A stretch of DNA of 62,939 nucleotides, taken from positions 1 to 62,939 of the forward strand of contig NZ_JADCBK010000051.1 of the NCBI RefSeq assembly GCF_020253525.1. Direction: 5' to 3'. Positions 52,547-60,295 of the stretch are shown here, in pieces. The notes under the pieces are model-generated. The model saw only the letters and a list, made by a program, of their open reading frames with translations, was not told the origin of the DNA and searched no databases. This DNA is from Aquidulcibacter sp. (lineage in GTDB: Bacteria > Pseudomonadota > Alphaproteobacteria > Caulobacterales > Aquidulcibacteraceae). The stretch's first letter is position 1; each line of letters opens with the position of its first letter. A program made the position numbers and the translations under genes.

Positions 52547-53926
52547 ATGATAAAACTGGACCTGCGACATTTCGTTTTCATTGCACTTATTTTTGCGGTT
52601 ATTTCGCCACCACGCCCTGTAGCCGCTCAATCCAAGCAAGCGCCCTCTGAGGGATTGGTCCCTGTTGCAATCTTCGACGGGGTCAATCAGGCTGGATTTA
52701 TGCCAAAGTCCAATTCTGTGGTCTTGGTTAGTGGGACTTCTGGCCGCGTCAGTGAGGTCACCGCCAGTGGTCAAGAAAAAGTAAGTGCTTCATTCCAAGT
52801 TCCTGTTGGGACGGAGGCCTCCTTCATTGATCGCATCGGGCAATTTGGCTTCATAGGCGGCCTTAAAAGTGAAGGCGCATTGGCGGGCTCCCTCGCGCTG
52901 CCATCGGGGCAAATCTTATCGAGCATTCCCAATACGCTCCTGTGGAGTCAGTATCCAAGTGAGACGCCCTCGCCGTACAATCATCAAGTAGTAGCATTCT
53001 CTTCAGAGGCTAATCTCGCACTTACCTGGCTTTATTCGAAAGATGGCGTTTCTCGAATCTTGGGGCTTGTGGATGGTCGCACGTCTCAAGTTCTGCAGAC
53101 ACTTGGTACCAGCATAGGTGACGGCAGTATCAAACATGCCGCGCTAAGTCAGTCTGGGCAAAGATTGGCACTGGTTCAAAATTTTCAGGGCCGGCGCGAA
53201 TGGGCTTTAGTTACAGTTTTCGATCTTACCAATGGCCGCACTTTGGCCAGACAAGAGTTCCTGCGAGCTGCCCGGCCCAGATTTAGTCCTGACGATCAAG
53301 CCCTTATTCTTGAAGGTGCGCGGTCTGAACAAGATCTGAGGCGGCAAGTCCTGTTTTGGAAGCTTGGTGCAAAAGGCGGAGCCCAGATTTGGCTTCCAGT
53401 GGCACCAAGCCTTGAGGGGGTGGCTTTTGCCCAAGAAGGCAATCAAGTCGTGATTGCAGACGGCACATCGCTTTCGGCTTGGAGCACGCTGGATGGGACT
53501 GAGTTCTGGCGCGTGCCGCTGCAGGATTTCGCGTCTCTCGTTGCCAGTGCGTCTGGCGACCGTGTGATGACCTTGGGGCGTAACACAACAGTCTTGTGGG
53601 GCAGGGGCAGTCTGAATGAAATCTTGTCGCATGCAGCGGCTGATCGTTCAGGGGAGCGAAGCTATTTTGCCTCGCGAGTCTTTGCCAATGGCTTAGGCTT
53701 GCCAAAAGACGCAGAACGCGCCGAGGCGCTTTTGAATAATTCTGTAGCGCTTGGTCATAAGCCTGCCATTCAAATGGCGATTCGCCGGATTGAAAGCGAT
53801 TACCGAAATGGCGATCCTATCAGTTGTTCGACGGTCCTTGACTTGTACAACAAAGCCAAGCGAGCGGCCCTGAATGTCTCTGTTCGAGGGGTATTCAGCC
53901 AATGCGGATTAAAGCCGCAGAAATAG
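52547..53926 (+). CDS. Exported beta-propeller-like protein with C-terminal Sel1-like helices
   Basis: 459 aa, not recognised by name. Signal peptide (HFVFIALIFAVISPPRPVAAQ; 21 residues with the cleavage-site Ala-Gln). The central ~330 residues repeat short propeller-like units (FSSEANLALTWLYSKDG, LSQSGQRLALVQNF, FAQEGNQVVIADGTSLSAW). Near the C-terminus, YFASRVFANGLGLPKDAERAEALLNNSVALGHKPA has a Sel1-repeat pattern. Start at ATG 52547, where the signal peptide begins; the frame is open to 52430 without family-like sequence. A standalone gene between two terminators. Confidence 0.62.
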   Translation: MIKLDLRHFVFIALIFAVISPPRPVAAQSKQAPSEGLVPVAIFDGVNQAGFMPKSNSVVLVSGTSGRVSEVTASGQEKVSASFQVPVGTEASFIDRIGQFGFIGGLKSEGALAGSLALPSGQILSSIPNTLLWSQYPSETPSPYNHQVVAFSSEANLALTWLYSKDGVSRILGLVDGRTSQVLQTLGTSIGDGSIKHAALSQSGQRLALVQNFQGRREWALVTVFDLTNGRTLARQEFLRAARPRFSPDDQALILEGARSEQDLRRQVLFWKLGAKGGAQIWLPVAPSLEGVAFAQEGNQVVIADGTSLSAWSTLDGTEFWRVPLQDFASLVASASGDRVMTLGRNTTVLWGRGSLNEILSHAAADRSGERSYFASRVFANGLGLPKDAERAEALLNNSVALGHKPAIQMAIRRIESDYRNGDPISCSTVLDLYNKAKRAALNVSVRGVFSQCGLKPQK

Positions 53927-53945
53927 CCAGACACATGATGCTGGA

Positions 53946-53971
53946 GGGTGCATTCGATTAGGAATGCACCC
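53946..53971. terminator. Bidirectional terminator between convergent genes
   Basis: GGGTGCATTC - GATTAG - GAATGCACCC, a perfect 10-bp inverted repeat between the propeller gene (ends 53926) and the MerR gene (ends 53991 on the other strand). The position strongly suggests termination from both sides. Confidence 0.7.
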
Positions 53972-53990
53972 CATAAAGCGCCCGATGGGT

Positions 53991-54767
53991 CTAAGTGATG
54001 GCCTCGCCCCGCGCGACCAATTGTTCGGCGACTTTATGAATGAAATCCCACACGCCTTTGTCAAACGGCATCTGGCTGGCAGTGGTCGGGTCGGCAAAGC
54101 CTTGGGCATAGAAATCGCGGCTTGATGCAATCATGCCGGGATCGCTTCTTGTAAACTCGCGCACCAGCGAAAACCAGCGCCGACCAAGTGCCAAGGCGGC
54201 TTCTGAGGCAGGGTCGCCGATCACGCGTAACCGGTCCGCCTCGGTAATGACGGAAGCCCAAGCAGCGCCCACGCGCTCTTGCGCTTCTGGGGTGAAGGGC
54301 CGCTCTTTCAGCGTGTGGATTTGTTCGGGTGAAAAGGTGGACTCCCACAATTTTTCCGTGGTTGGATTGATGAAATTAGTCGACATGTTGGTCTCCTGAT
54401 GAAGGATGATGAGGGCATCAGCATCAAGATGAGCACCGCCAGCGAGTTTTTCTCGCGCTGCTTGGATCGCCTTTTGGGCGCGTTGAATCTGCAAAGCTTG
54501 CTCATTCAACGCGCGTTCCTGCACTGATAGGATCACATCAAGACTGGGTGTTCCACGGCTTAGCAAAGCTTTGATCGCGCGTAACGAGAAGCCCAATTGC
54601 TTGAGTGCGGCAATGCGCCAAGCAGCAGTGATATCTTCGTCCCGAAACACCCGCCAACCATTTGCCAAACGATGTGGTTTGATGAGCCCTTCTGCTTCCC
54701 ACAGGCGTAATGCCTTTAAGCCGATACCAAGACGCTTGGCGATTTTTGCGGGTCGATCAGAGTTCAT
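53991..54767 (-). CDS. MerR-family regulator with TipAS-like ligand domain
   Basis: 258 aa. N-terminal MerR domain: AKIAKRLGIGLKALRLWEAEGLI (winged helix), then RDEDITAAWRIAALKQLGFSLRAIKALL, and a helical linker with many Gln/Ala (QALQIQRAQKAIQAAREKLA). The C-terminal ~130 residues (TEKLWESTFSPEQIHTL...) match the TipA/albicidin-binding-like alpha-helical domain that captures drugs or small molecules. Start at ATG 54767, supported by GAGGTG 8 nt upstream; a longer reading to 55118 adds 117 residues unlike the family. Confidence 0.87.
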   Translation of the reverse strand: MNSDRPAKIAKRLGIGLKALRLWEAEGLIKPHRLANGWRVFRDEDITAAWRIAALKQLGFSLRAIKALLSRGTPSLDVILSVQERALNEQALQIQRAQKAIQAAREKLAGGAHLDADALIILHQETNMSTNFINPTTEKLWESTFSPEQIHTLKERPFTPEAQERVGAAWASVITEADRLRVIGDPASEAALALGRRWFSLVREFTRSDPGMIASSRDFYAQGFADPTTASQMPFDKGVWDFIHKVAEQLVARGEAIT

Positions 54768-55068
54768 GTCAGCACCTCGTCTTAAGTGACGATCTCCTTC
54801 TGCACTCTGCCCCAAGGGCGGGGTCAATGGGCATTTTAAGGGTTCGTGCAGTGGGCGACCTAGGCTCTGTGAATGGGTGTGAACGTTGGCATGGGGAATG
54901 AACGCGCAGCACAAGCTGCGCCCGCAAACGGGTATAGCCATGTGCACCTTTTGGTCCATTCTTGCATTCCCTAAAGCTAGCGGATTGCCCGACCTAGCCA
55001 AAGAGTTGGCATGAATGGCCATTGGTTGAATGCTTGAAGTGAGTATATCCTTTGAGTAAAGACGACGG
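54768..55068. other. Divergent intergenic region between the MerR and LytTR genes
   Basis: 301 nt without a gene. It contains TTCGTGCAG at 54843-54851, the core of the 12-bp direct repeats found downstream of the LytTR gene. No clear promoter boxes. Confidence 0.35.
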
Positions 55069-55950
55069 ATGACGTCCAAGCTCGATTCATCAAGCACGCA
55101 GAACCTAAGTTGGCCCAAGTTTTTGGCTTATTCAGTAGTATGTATTGCAACCGTGATCACACTTCTAAATCCAAGTTCGACCCAAGAACTTTCAATCGTA
55201 CCACGAGCTGCATTCTGGCTTATCCAAGTAAGCCTACTCTTGACGATGATGCAGCTGATGCAACTAGGGCTACAGCAGTTAAACTCAATCGTAGGGTGGC
55301 CAGTTTTTGCTCAATTGGTTCTTTCGGGTCTCTTGGGAGCCGCACTTTTTGTTCCGATTGGGATATCGCTTGATAGACATTTGGGGTTAGATCAAGTCAC
55401 GGTGGCTTTGCCTCAAGATTGGCATCTAGAGTTTTTTGAAGAACTTGCCTTTGTTTCGCCCCCAGCGCTTGCAGCGTGGCTTGGCCTGAATGCCATCCGT
55501 TTAAAGACCGATTTTGACGCAGTCCGAGATAAAGGCGTAGTCGTAACAAAGACTGATGAAGACCTTAAGCCGCATACTGGCCCGCTTGAAAATCAAGCTG
55601 ACGGTAAGACCGGTGATACGGATTCTTTGAAGGTGCCCTTCTTTGCTTTGCTTCCAACAGCTCTAGGGACTGATCTGGTCGCCCTATCTGCCGAGCTTCA
55701 CTATACACGTGTGTACACGGCTGCCGGTGAAGCATTAATATTCTACCCCTTTGGCCGAGCAATCGAGGAGTTAAAAGAAGCTGGCTATCCGGGCCTGCAA
55801 GTCCATCGCTCCCATTGGATTGCTCAGGTTCACATATTGCAGAAGAAGCGCCTTAGTTCCCGTGGCTTTTTGCAAATGGATACAGGTCTTAAGATACCTG
55901 TCAGCAGGCGTAGGAAGAACGACGTGTCCCAGATTCTGACAGGGCCATGA
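55069..55950 (+). CDS. Membrane-bound LytTR-type DNA-binding regulator
   Basis: 293 aa. Four N-terminal membrane helices within residues ~15-155 (e.g. FLAYSVVCIATVITLL; AQLVLSGLLGAALFVPIGI) form a sensor half without a recognised domain. The C-terminal ~100 residues are a LytTR domain: FFALLPTALGTDLVALSAEL, HYTRVYTA, ALIFYPFGRAIEEL and LQVHRSHWIAQVHI, with the RSHW motif at the usual place. Proteins of this layout are common in alphaproteobacteria and control exported or surface functions. The downstream gene encodes an outer-membrane protein. The DNA here seems less GC-rich than the glycogen region. Confidence 0.85.
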   Translation: MTSKLDSSSTQNLSWPKFLAYSVVCIATVITLLNPSSTQELSIVPRAAFWLIQVSLLLTMMQLMQLGLQQLNSIVGWPVFAQLVLSGLLGAALFVPIGISLDRHLGLDQVTVALPQDWHLEFFEELAFVSPPALAAWLGLNAIRLKTDFDAVRDKGVVVTKTDEDLKPHTGPLENQADGKTGDTDSLKVPFFALLPTALGTDLVALSAELHYTRVYTAAGEALIFYPFGRAIEELKEAGYPGLQVHRSHWIAQVHILQKKRLSSRGFLQMDTGLKIPVSRRRKNDVSQILTGP

Positions 55951-56174
55951 AGCAAAACTTTCCATTGTATGAGCAGCATAGGCTAACTGCCCTTTGCGCT
56001 TTTAAACGGATCAACTGTCTCCAACGGGCTTTGATGGCACAAAGCCGACTTCTACGAGGGTGAGCTGCTCTCACACAAGCACTTCGCTTAGGTGAAAGCA
56101 TTGTCGTCATCGCTTCTTTTCCCGATGACTGCGCCAGCTGACGGCAATGTTTTCGAACTGACTGCAGATAACCT

Positions 56175-56207
56175 GTCCATTCGTGCAGGATTTGCGACCA
56201 TTCGTGC
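56175..56207 (+). promoter_or_regulatory. Candidate LytTR binding site: two 12-bp direct repeats, 21 bp apart
   Basis: CCATTCGTGCAG occurs at 56175-56186 and 56196-56207, same orientation, start-to-start 21 bp (two helical turns). LytTR regulators are known to bind paired direct repeats at about this spacing. The pair lies ~100 bp upstream of the outer-membrane protein gene and downstream of the LytTR gene. The remainder of 55951-56307 holds no gene; an AAGGAA SD precedes 56308. Confidence 0.55.
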
Positions 56208-56307
56208 AGCAGCGCTTTTCCTTTGAATTCGATCACTTAGGTACCCAACAGGTCGAGCAACCAGCCCGACCGTAATCTCCCTGTGAATCACTTAGAAGGA
56301 AAAGAAA

Positions 56308-56943
56308 ATGTTCTACCGTACGTTGGCTGTTGTCTCGGCGCTTCTTGCATCTGGAGGTACAGCACTCGCTCAAACAGCCAATAATGAGGGCGGTCTCTAT
56401 GCGAAGGTTTATGCCGGGAGCTCCACATTGAGCAACACGGACCTGCAAGTCGGGGGAACCCGCACTAAAGGAAAGTTCGGGGCGGGCACATTGGTTGGAG
56501 GAGCAATTGGCTACGACTATGCTGGCCCATGGCGAAGCGAGCTTGAGTACACCTATCGATCCAGTTCGCTAAACTCCCTCAGCGGGGTTGCAGCAAGCAA
56601 TAGTGACTATGCTTCAACTTCAATCATGGTGAATGGTCTTTATACCTTCAATGAGGCTGGTAATTTCAAGCCTTACGTCGGTTTGGGTATTGGCCTTACT
56701 CGTGAAGTTGATTTCGACTTAAACGCTGGCGCAACAGCAAACCGCGGGCAATACTCCAGAGCTAGTCTGTTTGCAGTTCAGGGCATAGCTGGCGTCGAGT
56801 ATGAATTCGCTCAAGATTGGAGGGGGTTTGGTGAACTGCGGACGTTCTCTGTCAATAGTCCAAGTTTGAAGAGCGGTGCTCGCACCTTAAAGGCCGACTA
56901 TCGAACAACTGACATAATCATTGGAATTGCCAAGAAATTCTGA
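56308..56943 (+). CDS. Outer-membrane beta-barrel protein (Omp25/OmpA-like, 8-stranded)
   Basis: 211 aa. Signal peptide ending GTALAQ. Alternating strand pattern with the family turns: GLYAKVYAGSSTLS, GAIGYDYAGPWRSELEYTYR, SIMVNGLYTF, KPYVGLGIGLTREV, VQGIAGVEYEFAQDWRGFGEL, and a terminal Phe (IIIGIAKKF). No peptidoglycan-binding OmpA domain. Probably a porin-like or structural surface protein. Its control by the neighbouring LytTR regulator is inferred from the phased repeats upstream. Confidence 0.85.
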   Translation: MFYRTLAVVSALLASGGTALAQTANNEGGLYAKVYAGSSTLSNTDLQVGGTRTKGKFGAGTLVGGAIGYDYAGPWRSELEYTYRSSSLNSLSGVAASNSDYASTSIMVNGLYTFNEAGNFKPYVGLGIGLTREVDFDLNAGATANRGQYSRASLFAVQGIAGVEYEFAQDWRGFGELRTFSVNSPSLKSGARTLKADYRTTDIIIGIAKKF

Positions 56944-56963
56944 CGATTGCCACGTGCAAGATT

Positions 56964-56985
56964 GAGCATGCTGTGATGCATGCTC
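56964..56985 (+). terminator. Hairpin after the outer-membrane protein gene
   Basis: GAGCATGC - TGTGAT - GCATGCTC, a perfect 8-bp stem 20 nt after the stop. Confidence 0.5.
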
Positions 56986-57010
56986 CACTTTGTATAGGCT
57001 GTACGCGGAG

Positions 57011-57045
57011 ACAGTCTTTGCCTCGGTCTGGCAAAGGCTGTTTCT
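57011..57045 (+). terminator. Second terminator hairpin with T-run
   Basis: ACAGTCTTTGCC pairs with GGCAAAGGCTGT (12 bp, one G-U), followed by TTTCTATATA. The best intrinsic-terminator candidate in the window; together with the hairpin at 56964 it forms a tandem stop. Confidence 0.65.
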
Positions 57046-57215
57046 ATATACCTGATAAGGATGCCGGTAGGCACCTAGGCGGGCAGAGCAAGTTTTGGGG
57101 CCGTGCCTTCATTTTGATTCACCCAGCCCGCAGATCGTATGTGGAAGACTGAGCAATCCCGGCACAGGAATGCCAACACGCGCAAAACTAAATCAGGTTG
57201 GGAGACTTTCTGGGA

Positions 57216-57578
57216 ATGGACTCAGGGCATTATACGCGACCTACTAAGCTCAATACTCCCTTCAATGGCAAATGGCTCTACTGGTTAGTCGGTTGCCCCT
57301 TCTTTTTTGTGGGCTGTTCTGATGTTAAAAACGATTTCGTCGTGCGCGCGCCGTCTGGAGACGTTGCATCAGCCGAACTTCAGCTTTGTGGGAAAAGTCA
57401 GCCATTTGTACAACGTGGGTCGAACTTTTCCGCACGAACTCCTATCAGCTGCGAAGGTTCTGGGAAGATCATTGTTCGACGAACGGATGGCTCAGAAACC
57501 AGCTGCCTTATTGGCTATGTCACGCAAGGAATAGAAGCCTCCTTTGAGTATGAAGTTAAAGATGGTGCCTGCAAATAA
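57216..57578 (+). CDS. Small putative lipoprotein of unknown function
   Basis: 120 aa, not recognised. A hydrophobic segment WLYWLVGCPFFFVGCSD ends in a lipobox-like VGC, so it is probably lipid-anchored. The rest (~80 aa) has four Cys and a strand-rich pattern (GKIIVRRTDGSET). Start ambiguous between ATG 57216 and a TTG at 57198; the n-region before the hydrophobic segment is unusually long (~20 residues). Confidence 0.45.
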   Translation: MDSGHYTRPTKLNTPFNGKWLYWLVGCPFFFVGCSDVKNDFVVRAPSGDVASAELQLCGKSQPFVQRGSNFSARTPISCEGSGKIIVRRTDGSETSCLIGYVTQGIEASFEYEVKDGACK

Positions 57579-57735
57579 GACCTCTAAATCTGGCGATTAG
57601 ATTCGGCCACGAGTGTTCTTCCTATTGTCAGAGGCAAAGCGCGTTATCTGCAGAGTTTGACCACCACTGGCGACGGAAATGGGGTGATCGGCCCGTTTGA
57701 AAGTCATCTGAGAAATGGTTGGGAAGTTCTGTGTG

Positions 57736-58686
57736 ATGATCAGCCGGCGAAATCACTTTCTGGGGCTAGGTGCTTCCCTCATGGGCCTAGGCGTTGGCAG
57801 TGTCGCCCGAGCACAGTTGGCCCAGTCTCAAGGAATATCTTCTGCGCTTCGTTCGGTACAGTGGGTGACGTCAAAGGTTGAAGGACCTGGCCTGTCATTC
57901 CAAAAGTTTAGAAGCAGGGCAGCGGCAACTGATGTTAGTTTCCACATTTATGAGCCCCAGGCGTCCAAAGTTGAACCTAATCGGCGACTCCCCGTGGTCT
58001 ACTGGTTGCATGGGTCTGGCGGCGGCGTAGCGGGCATCGCCCCCTTGGCTGCGCTGTTGGATGCCGCCATCACAATGGAGAAGTGTCCACCCATCTTTAT
58101 GGTATTCGTCAACGGACTGCGGATGGGGATGTACGTTGACTGGGCGAATGGCCAAGTGCCGCTTGAGACAGTTATCATCAAGGAACTTCTCCCCCATATA
58201 GATATGAAATGGCCAACCATAAGCCGCCGCGATGGGCGCCTGTTGGACGGCTTTAGTATGGGCGGTTACGGCGCTGGGCGCTTGGGATTTCTGTATCCTG
58301 AACTCTTCGGCAGCGTTTCCATGATGGCTGCCGGACCTTTGCAGGAAAGGCTGGAAAGGACTCCGCGCGCGAGCAGAGTCTTGGCAGCAGATCTTCTTAT
58401 GGAAGTTTATGGCGGTAGTCAGGAGCGTTTCGCAGCTGTGAGCCCGCGCCGCTATGCGGAACAAAATGCTAAAGAGCTCGCCCGTCATTCCCGTCTGCGG
58501 CTGGTCATTGGCGATCAGGATGAGACTTTCTTGAACAATCAAGCTTTCCACGATCACTTGGTTAGACTCAAGATACCTCACGACTGGATCGTTCTTCCCC
58601 GCGTTGGCCATGATCCCATCGGACTTTTAACCGCCCTCGGCAACCGTCATTGGGACTTCTATCGCGACGCCTTTGCACAAAACTAA
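57736..58686 (+). CDS. Exported esterase of the esterase D / CE1-like alpha/beta hydrolase fold
   Basis: 316 aa. Twin-arginine-like signal (SRRNHFLGLGASLMGLGVGS then ARAQ). Oxyanion region YWLHGSGGG, nucleophile elbow DGFSMGGYGAG (Ser), a late acid in VIGDQDE and a catalytic His in RVGHDP. It resembles feruloyl/acetyl esterases that deacylate plant polysaccharides, which suits the neighbouring GH130 gene, though the two genes are convergent. Start at ATG 57736 chosen because it begins the signal peptide, with GGGAAG upstream; an ATG at 57715 is also possible. Confidence 0.82.
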   Translation: MISRRNHFLGLGASLMGLGVGSVARAQLAQSQGISSALRSVQWVTSKVEGPGLSFQKFRSRAAATDVSFHIYEPQASKVEPNRRLPVVYWLHGSGGGVAGIAPLAALLDAAITMEKCPPIFMVFVNGLRMGMYVDWANGQVPLETVIIKELLPHIDMKWPTISRRDGRLLDGFSMGGYGAGRLGFLYPELFGSVSMMAAGPLQERLERTPRASRVLAADLLMEVYGGSQERFAAVSPRRYAEQNAKELARHSRLRLVIGDQDETFLNNQAFHDHLVRLKIPHDWIVLPRVGHDPIGLLTALGNRHWDFYRDAFAQN

Positions 58687-58836
58687 CCGTGATCTAGAAG
58701 TAGAGTGCCTCGTAACGTGGCGCGCTTCGCATCGTCATATCGCGATGAGTTGTCGCACTTTTTTGAGACAGTCGTTGCTTAGGGTAGAAGCTTACGCAGA
58801 ACCAAGTGCCCGGCCTGCGGCTCATGAGAGCCCCGT

Positions 58837-60006
58837 TTACGCGTTGCCAGCAATCAGCGCCTGTCTTTGCTCAAACGCCCCGCGTGACGATAGGCTGTCG
58901 GGGGGCGTGTTGAGGGCATAGTCGCATAATTCGTCGAGGCGCGTTTCGGCGACATGGACGCGGGTGTCGGATGAGGCGTAATAAATGAGCACCCGGCCGG
59001 TTTCAGGGTCATGGGCCCAGCCATTGCAGAAGGCGACATTGGAAACATCGCCTACGCGCTCTCCGCCTTGTGGGGCGATCAAATAGCCGCCGGGTGCAGC
59101 GATCACGCGCCACGGCTCGTTCAAATCGGTCAGCAACACATAAAGCACATAGCGCAGGCCAGCGGCGGTATCGCGCACGCCATGGGCCAGATGCAGCCAG
59201 CCATAAGGGGTTTTGAGGGGAGGGGGGCCTTGGCCGTTCTTGACCTCTTTGATGGTGTGATAGGCGCGGGGGTCGACAATTTCTTGCTTTGCAATGCGCG
59301 CGCGGCTCATATCTTCCACCAAGGCCCAACCGATGCCGCCCCCGCCGCCGACATCGACAAAGCCGTCTTGTGGGCGGGTGTAAAGCAGGTATTGGCCGTC
59401 AACATATTCTGGGTGAAGGGTAACATTGCGCTGTTGGCCTGGCCCCGCATCCAAGTCTGGTAGGCGTTCCCATGCGTGGAGATCCTTTGTGCGGACGATG
59501 CCACATCCGGCCACCGCGGCGGTGAGATCATGGGGCAGCGCCAAGTCCTTTCGCTCGGTACAAAATAGGCCATAGATCCAGCCATCCTCATGCCGGGTCA
59601 GGCGCATGTCGTAAATATTGGTGTCCGGCGGGGTGCCGTCTGGGATGTCGAGCGGATGGTCCCAGAAGCGAAATCCATCGACGCCCGTTTCACTTTCAGC
59701 CATGCCGAAAAAGGATTTGCGATCGGCCCCCTCCACGCGGGCGACCAGCAGATATTTGCCCTGATGATAGAGCGCGCCGGGGTTAAAGGCAGCATTGACG
59801 CCAAGCCGCTCTAAAAAGCGCGGGTTTCTTTTTGCCGAGAAGTCAAACCGCCAAGCAAGGGGAACATGGTCGCGCGTTAACACCGGATGGCGAAAGCGGC
59901 AAAACACACCGTTGGTGCTGGGCACTTGTTCGTTTGAACGCACCAAAAGGGCATCAAATTCTGCCTGAATGCGCAGTTTTCGAGCGTCTACGGCTTCCCA
60001 CGACAT
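58837..60006 (-). CDS. GH130 mannosyl-glucose phosphorylase
   Basis: Phosphorolyses beta-1,4-mannosyl-glucose to mannose-1-phosphate and glucose, inside the cell. 389 aa five-bladed propeller. Very close in my reading to the MGP subfamily (GH130_1): FDFSAKRNPRFLERLGVNAA, ARVEGADRKSFFGMAESE, TNIYDMRLTRHEDGWIYG, GPGQQRNVTLHPE, TRPQDGFVDVG, YHTIKEVKNGQGPPPLKT, GWLHLAHGVRDTAAGLRYVL and YYASSDTRVHVAET. The catalytic Asp is in the TNIYDMRL stretch. Start placed at ATG 60006; a GTG at 60048 would add 14 residues. Divergent from the TonB receptor with operators between. Confidence 0.9.
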   Translation of the reverse strand: MSWEAVDARKLRIQAEFDALLVRSNEQVPSTNGVFCRFRHPVLTRDHVPLAWRFDFSAKRNPRFLERLGVNAAFNPGALYHQGKYLLVARVEGADRKSFFGMAESETGVDGFRFWDHPLDIPDGTPPDTNIYDMRLTRHEDGWIYGLFCTERKDLALPHDLTAAVAGCGIVRTKDLHAWERLPDLDAGPGQQRNVTLHPEYVDGQYLLYTRPQDGFVDVGGGGGIGWALVEDMSRARIAKQEIVDPRAYHTIKEVKNGQGPPPLKTPYGWLHLAHGVRDTAAGLRYVLYVLLTDLNEPWRVIAAPGGYLIAPQGGERVGDVSNVAFCNGWAHDPETGRVLIYYASSDTRVHVAETRLDELCDYALNTPPDSLSSRGAFEQRQALIAGNA

Positions 60007-60053
60007 GATTTTCAAACCTTCTTGCACCTCAACTTCTGTCTTAGTCACTCACG

Positions 60054-60170
60054 ATTGATAGCGTTGTCAATCCTTGGGAGCTGGCGTGTGAAAATAATTT
60101 TCAGCAACGCAAACTAGCAATTGACAGCGCAATCAATTTCGAGCAGGCTATGAATAACAGCGCTGTCAAT
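60054..60170. promoter_or_regulatory. Three LacI-type operators between the phosphorylase and the TonB receptor
   Basis: 18-bp near-palindromes with consensus ATTGACAGCGCTGTCAAT: 60054-60071 (ATTGATAGCGTTGTCAAT), 60120-60137 (ATTGACAGCGCAATCAAT) and 60153-60170 (AATAACAGCGCTGTCAAT). The central CG step and symmetric arms are typical of LacI/GalR-family operators. Centre-to-centre distances are 66 and 33 bp. No LacI gene lies in the window, so the regulator must be outside it. The remainder of 60007-60295 holds no gene. Confidence 0.7.
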
Positions 60171-60295
60171 TTGGCGCGGGAGTGGTAAGGTCAGGTGTTG
60201 TCCTGATCTTGGGTCCCGATCGAAGTGACGGAAGCTGCCGATAAAAATCGACATCAGAGACCAACTGATGACTTATTCCTTGGGAGGACAGAGAG

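Noticed and set aside
57895-58611. 238-codon open frame opposite the esterase
   Set aside because: The plus-strand frame carries a signal peptide and a full catalytic set; the antisense frame has no motif.
58687-58836. CATCG/CGATG inverted repeat between the esterase and GH130 genes
   Set aside because: The stem is only 5 bp with no T-run; too weak to call a terminator.
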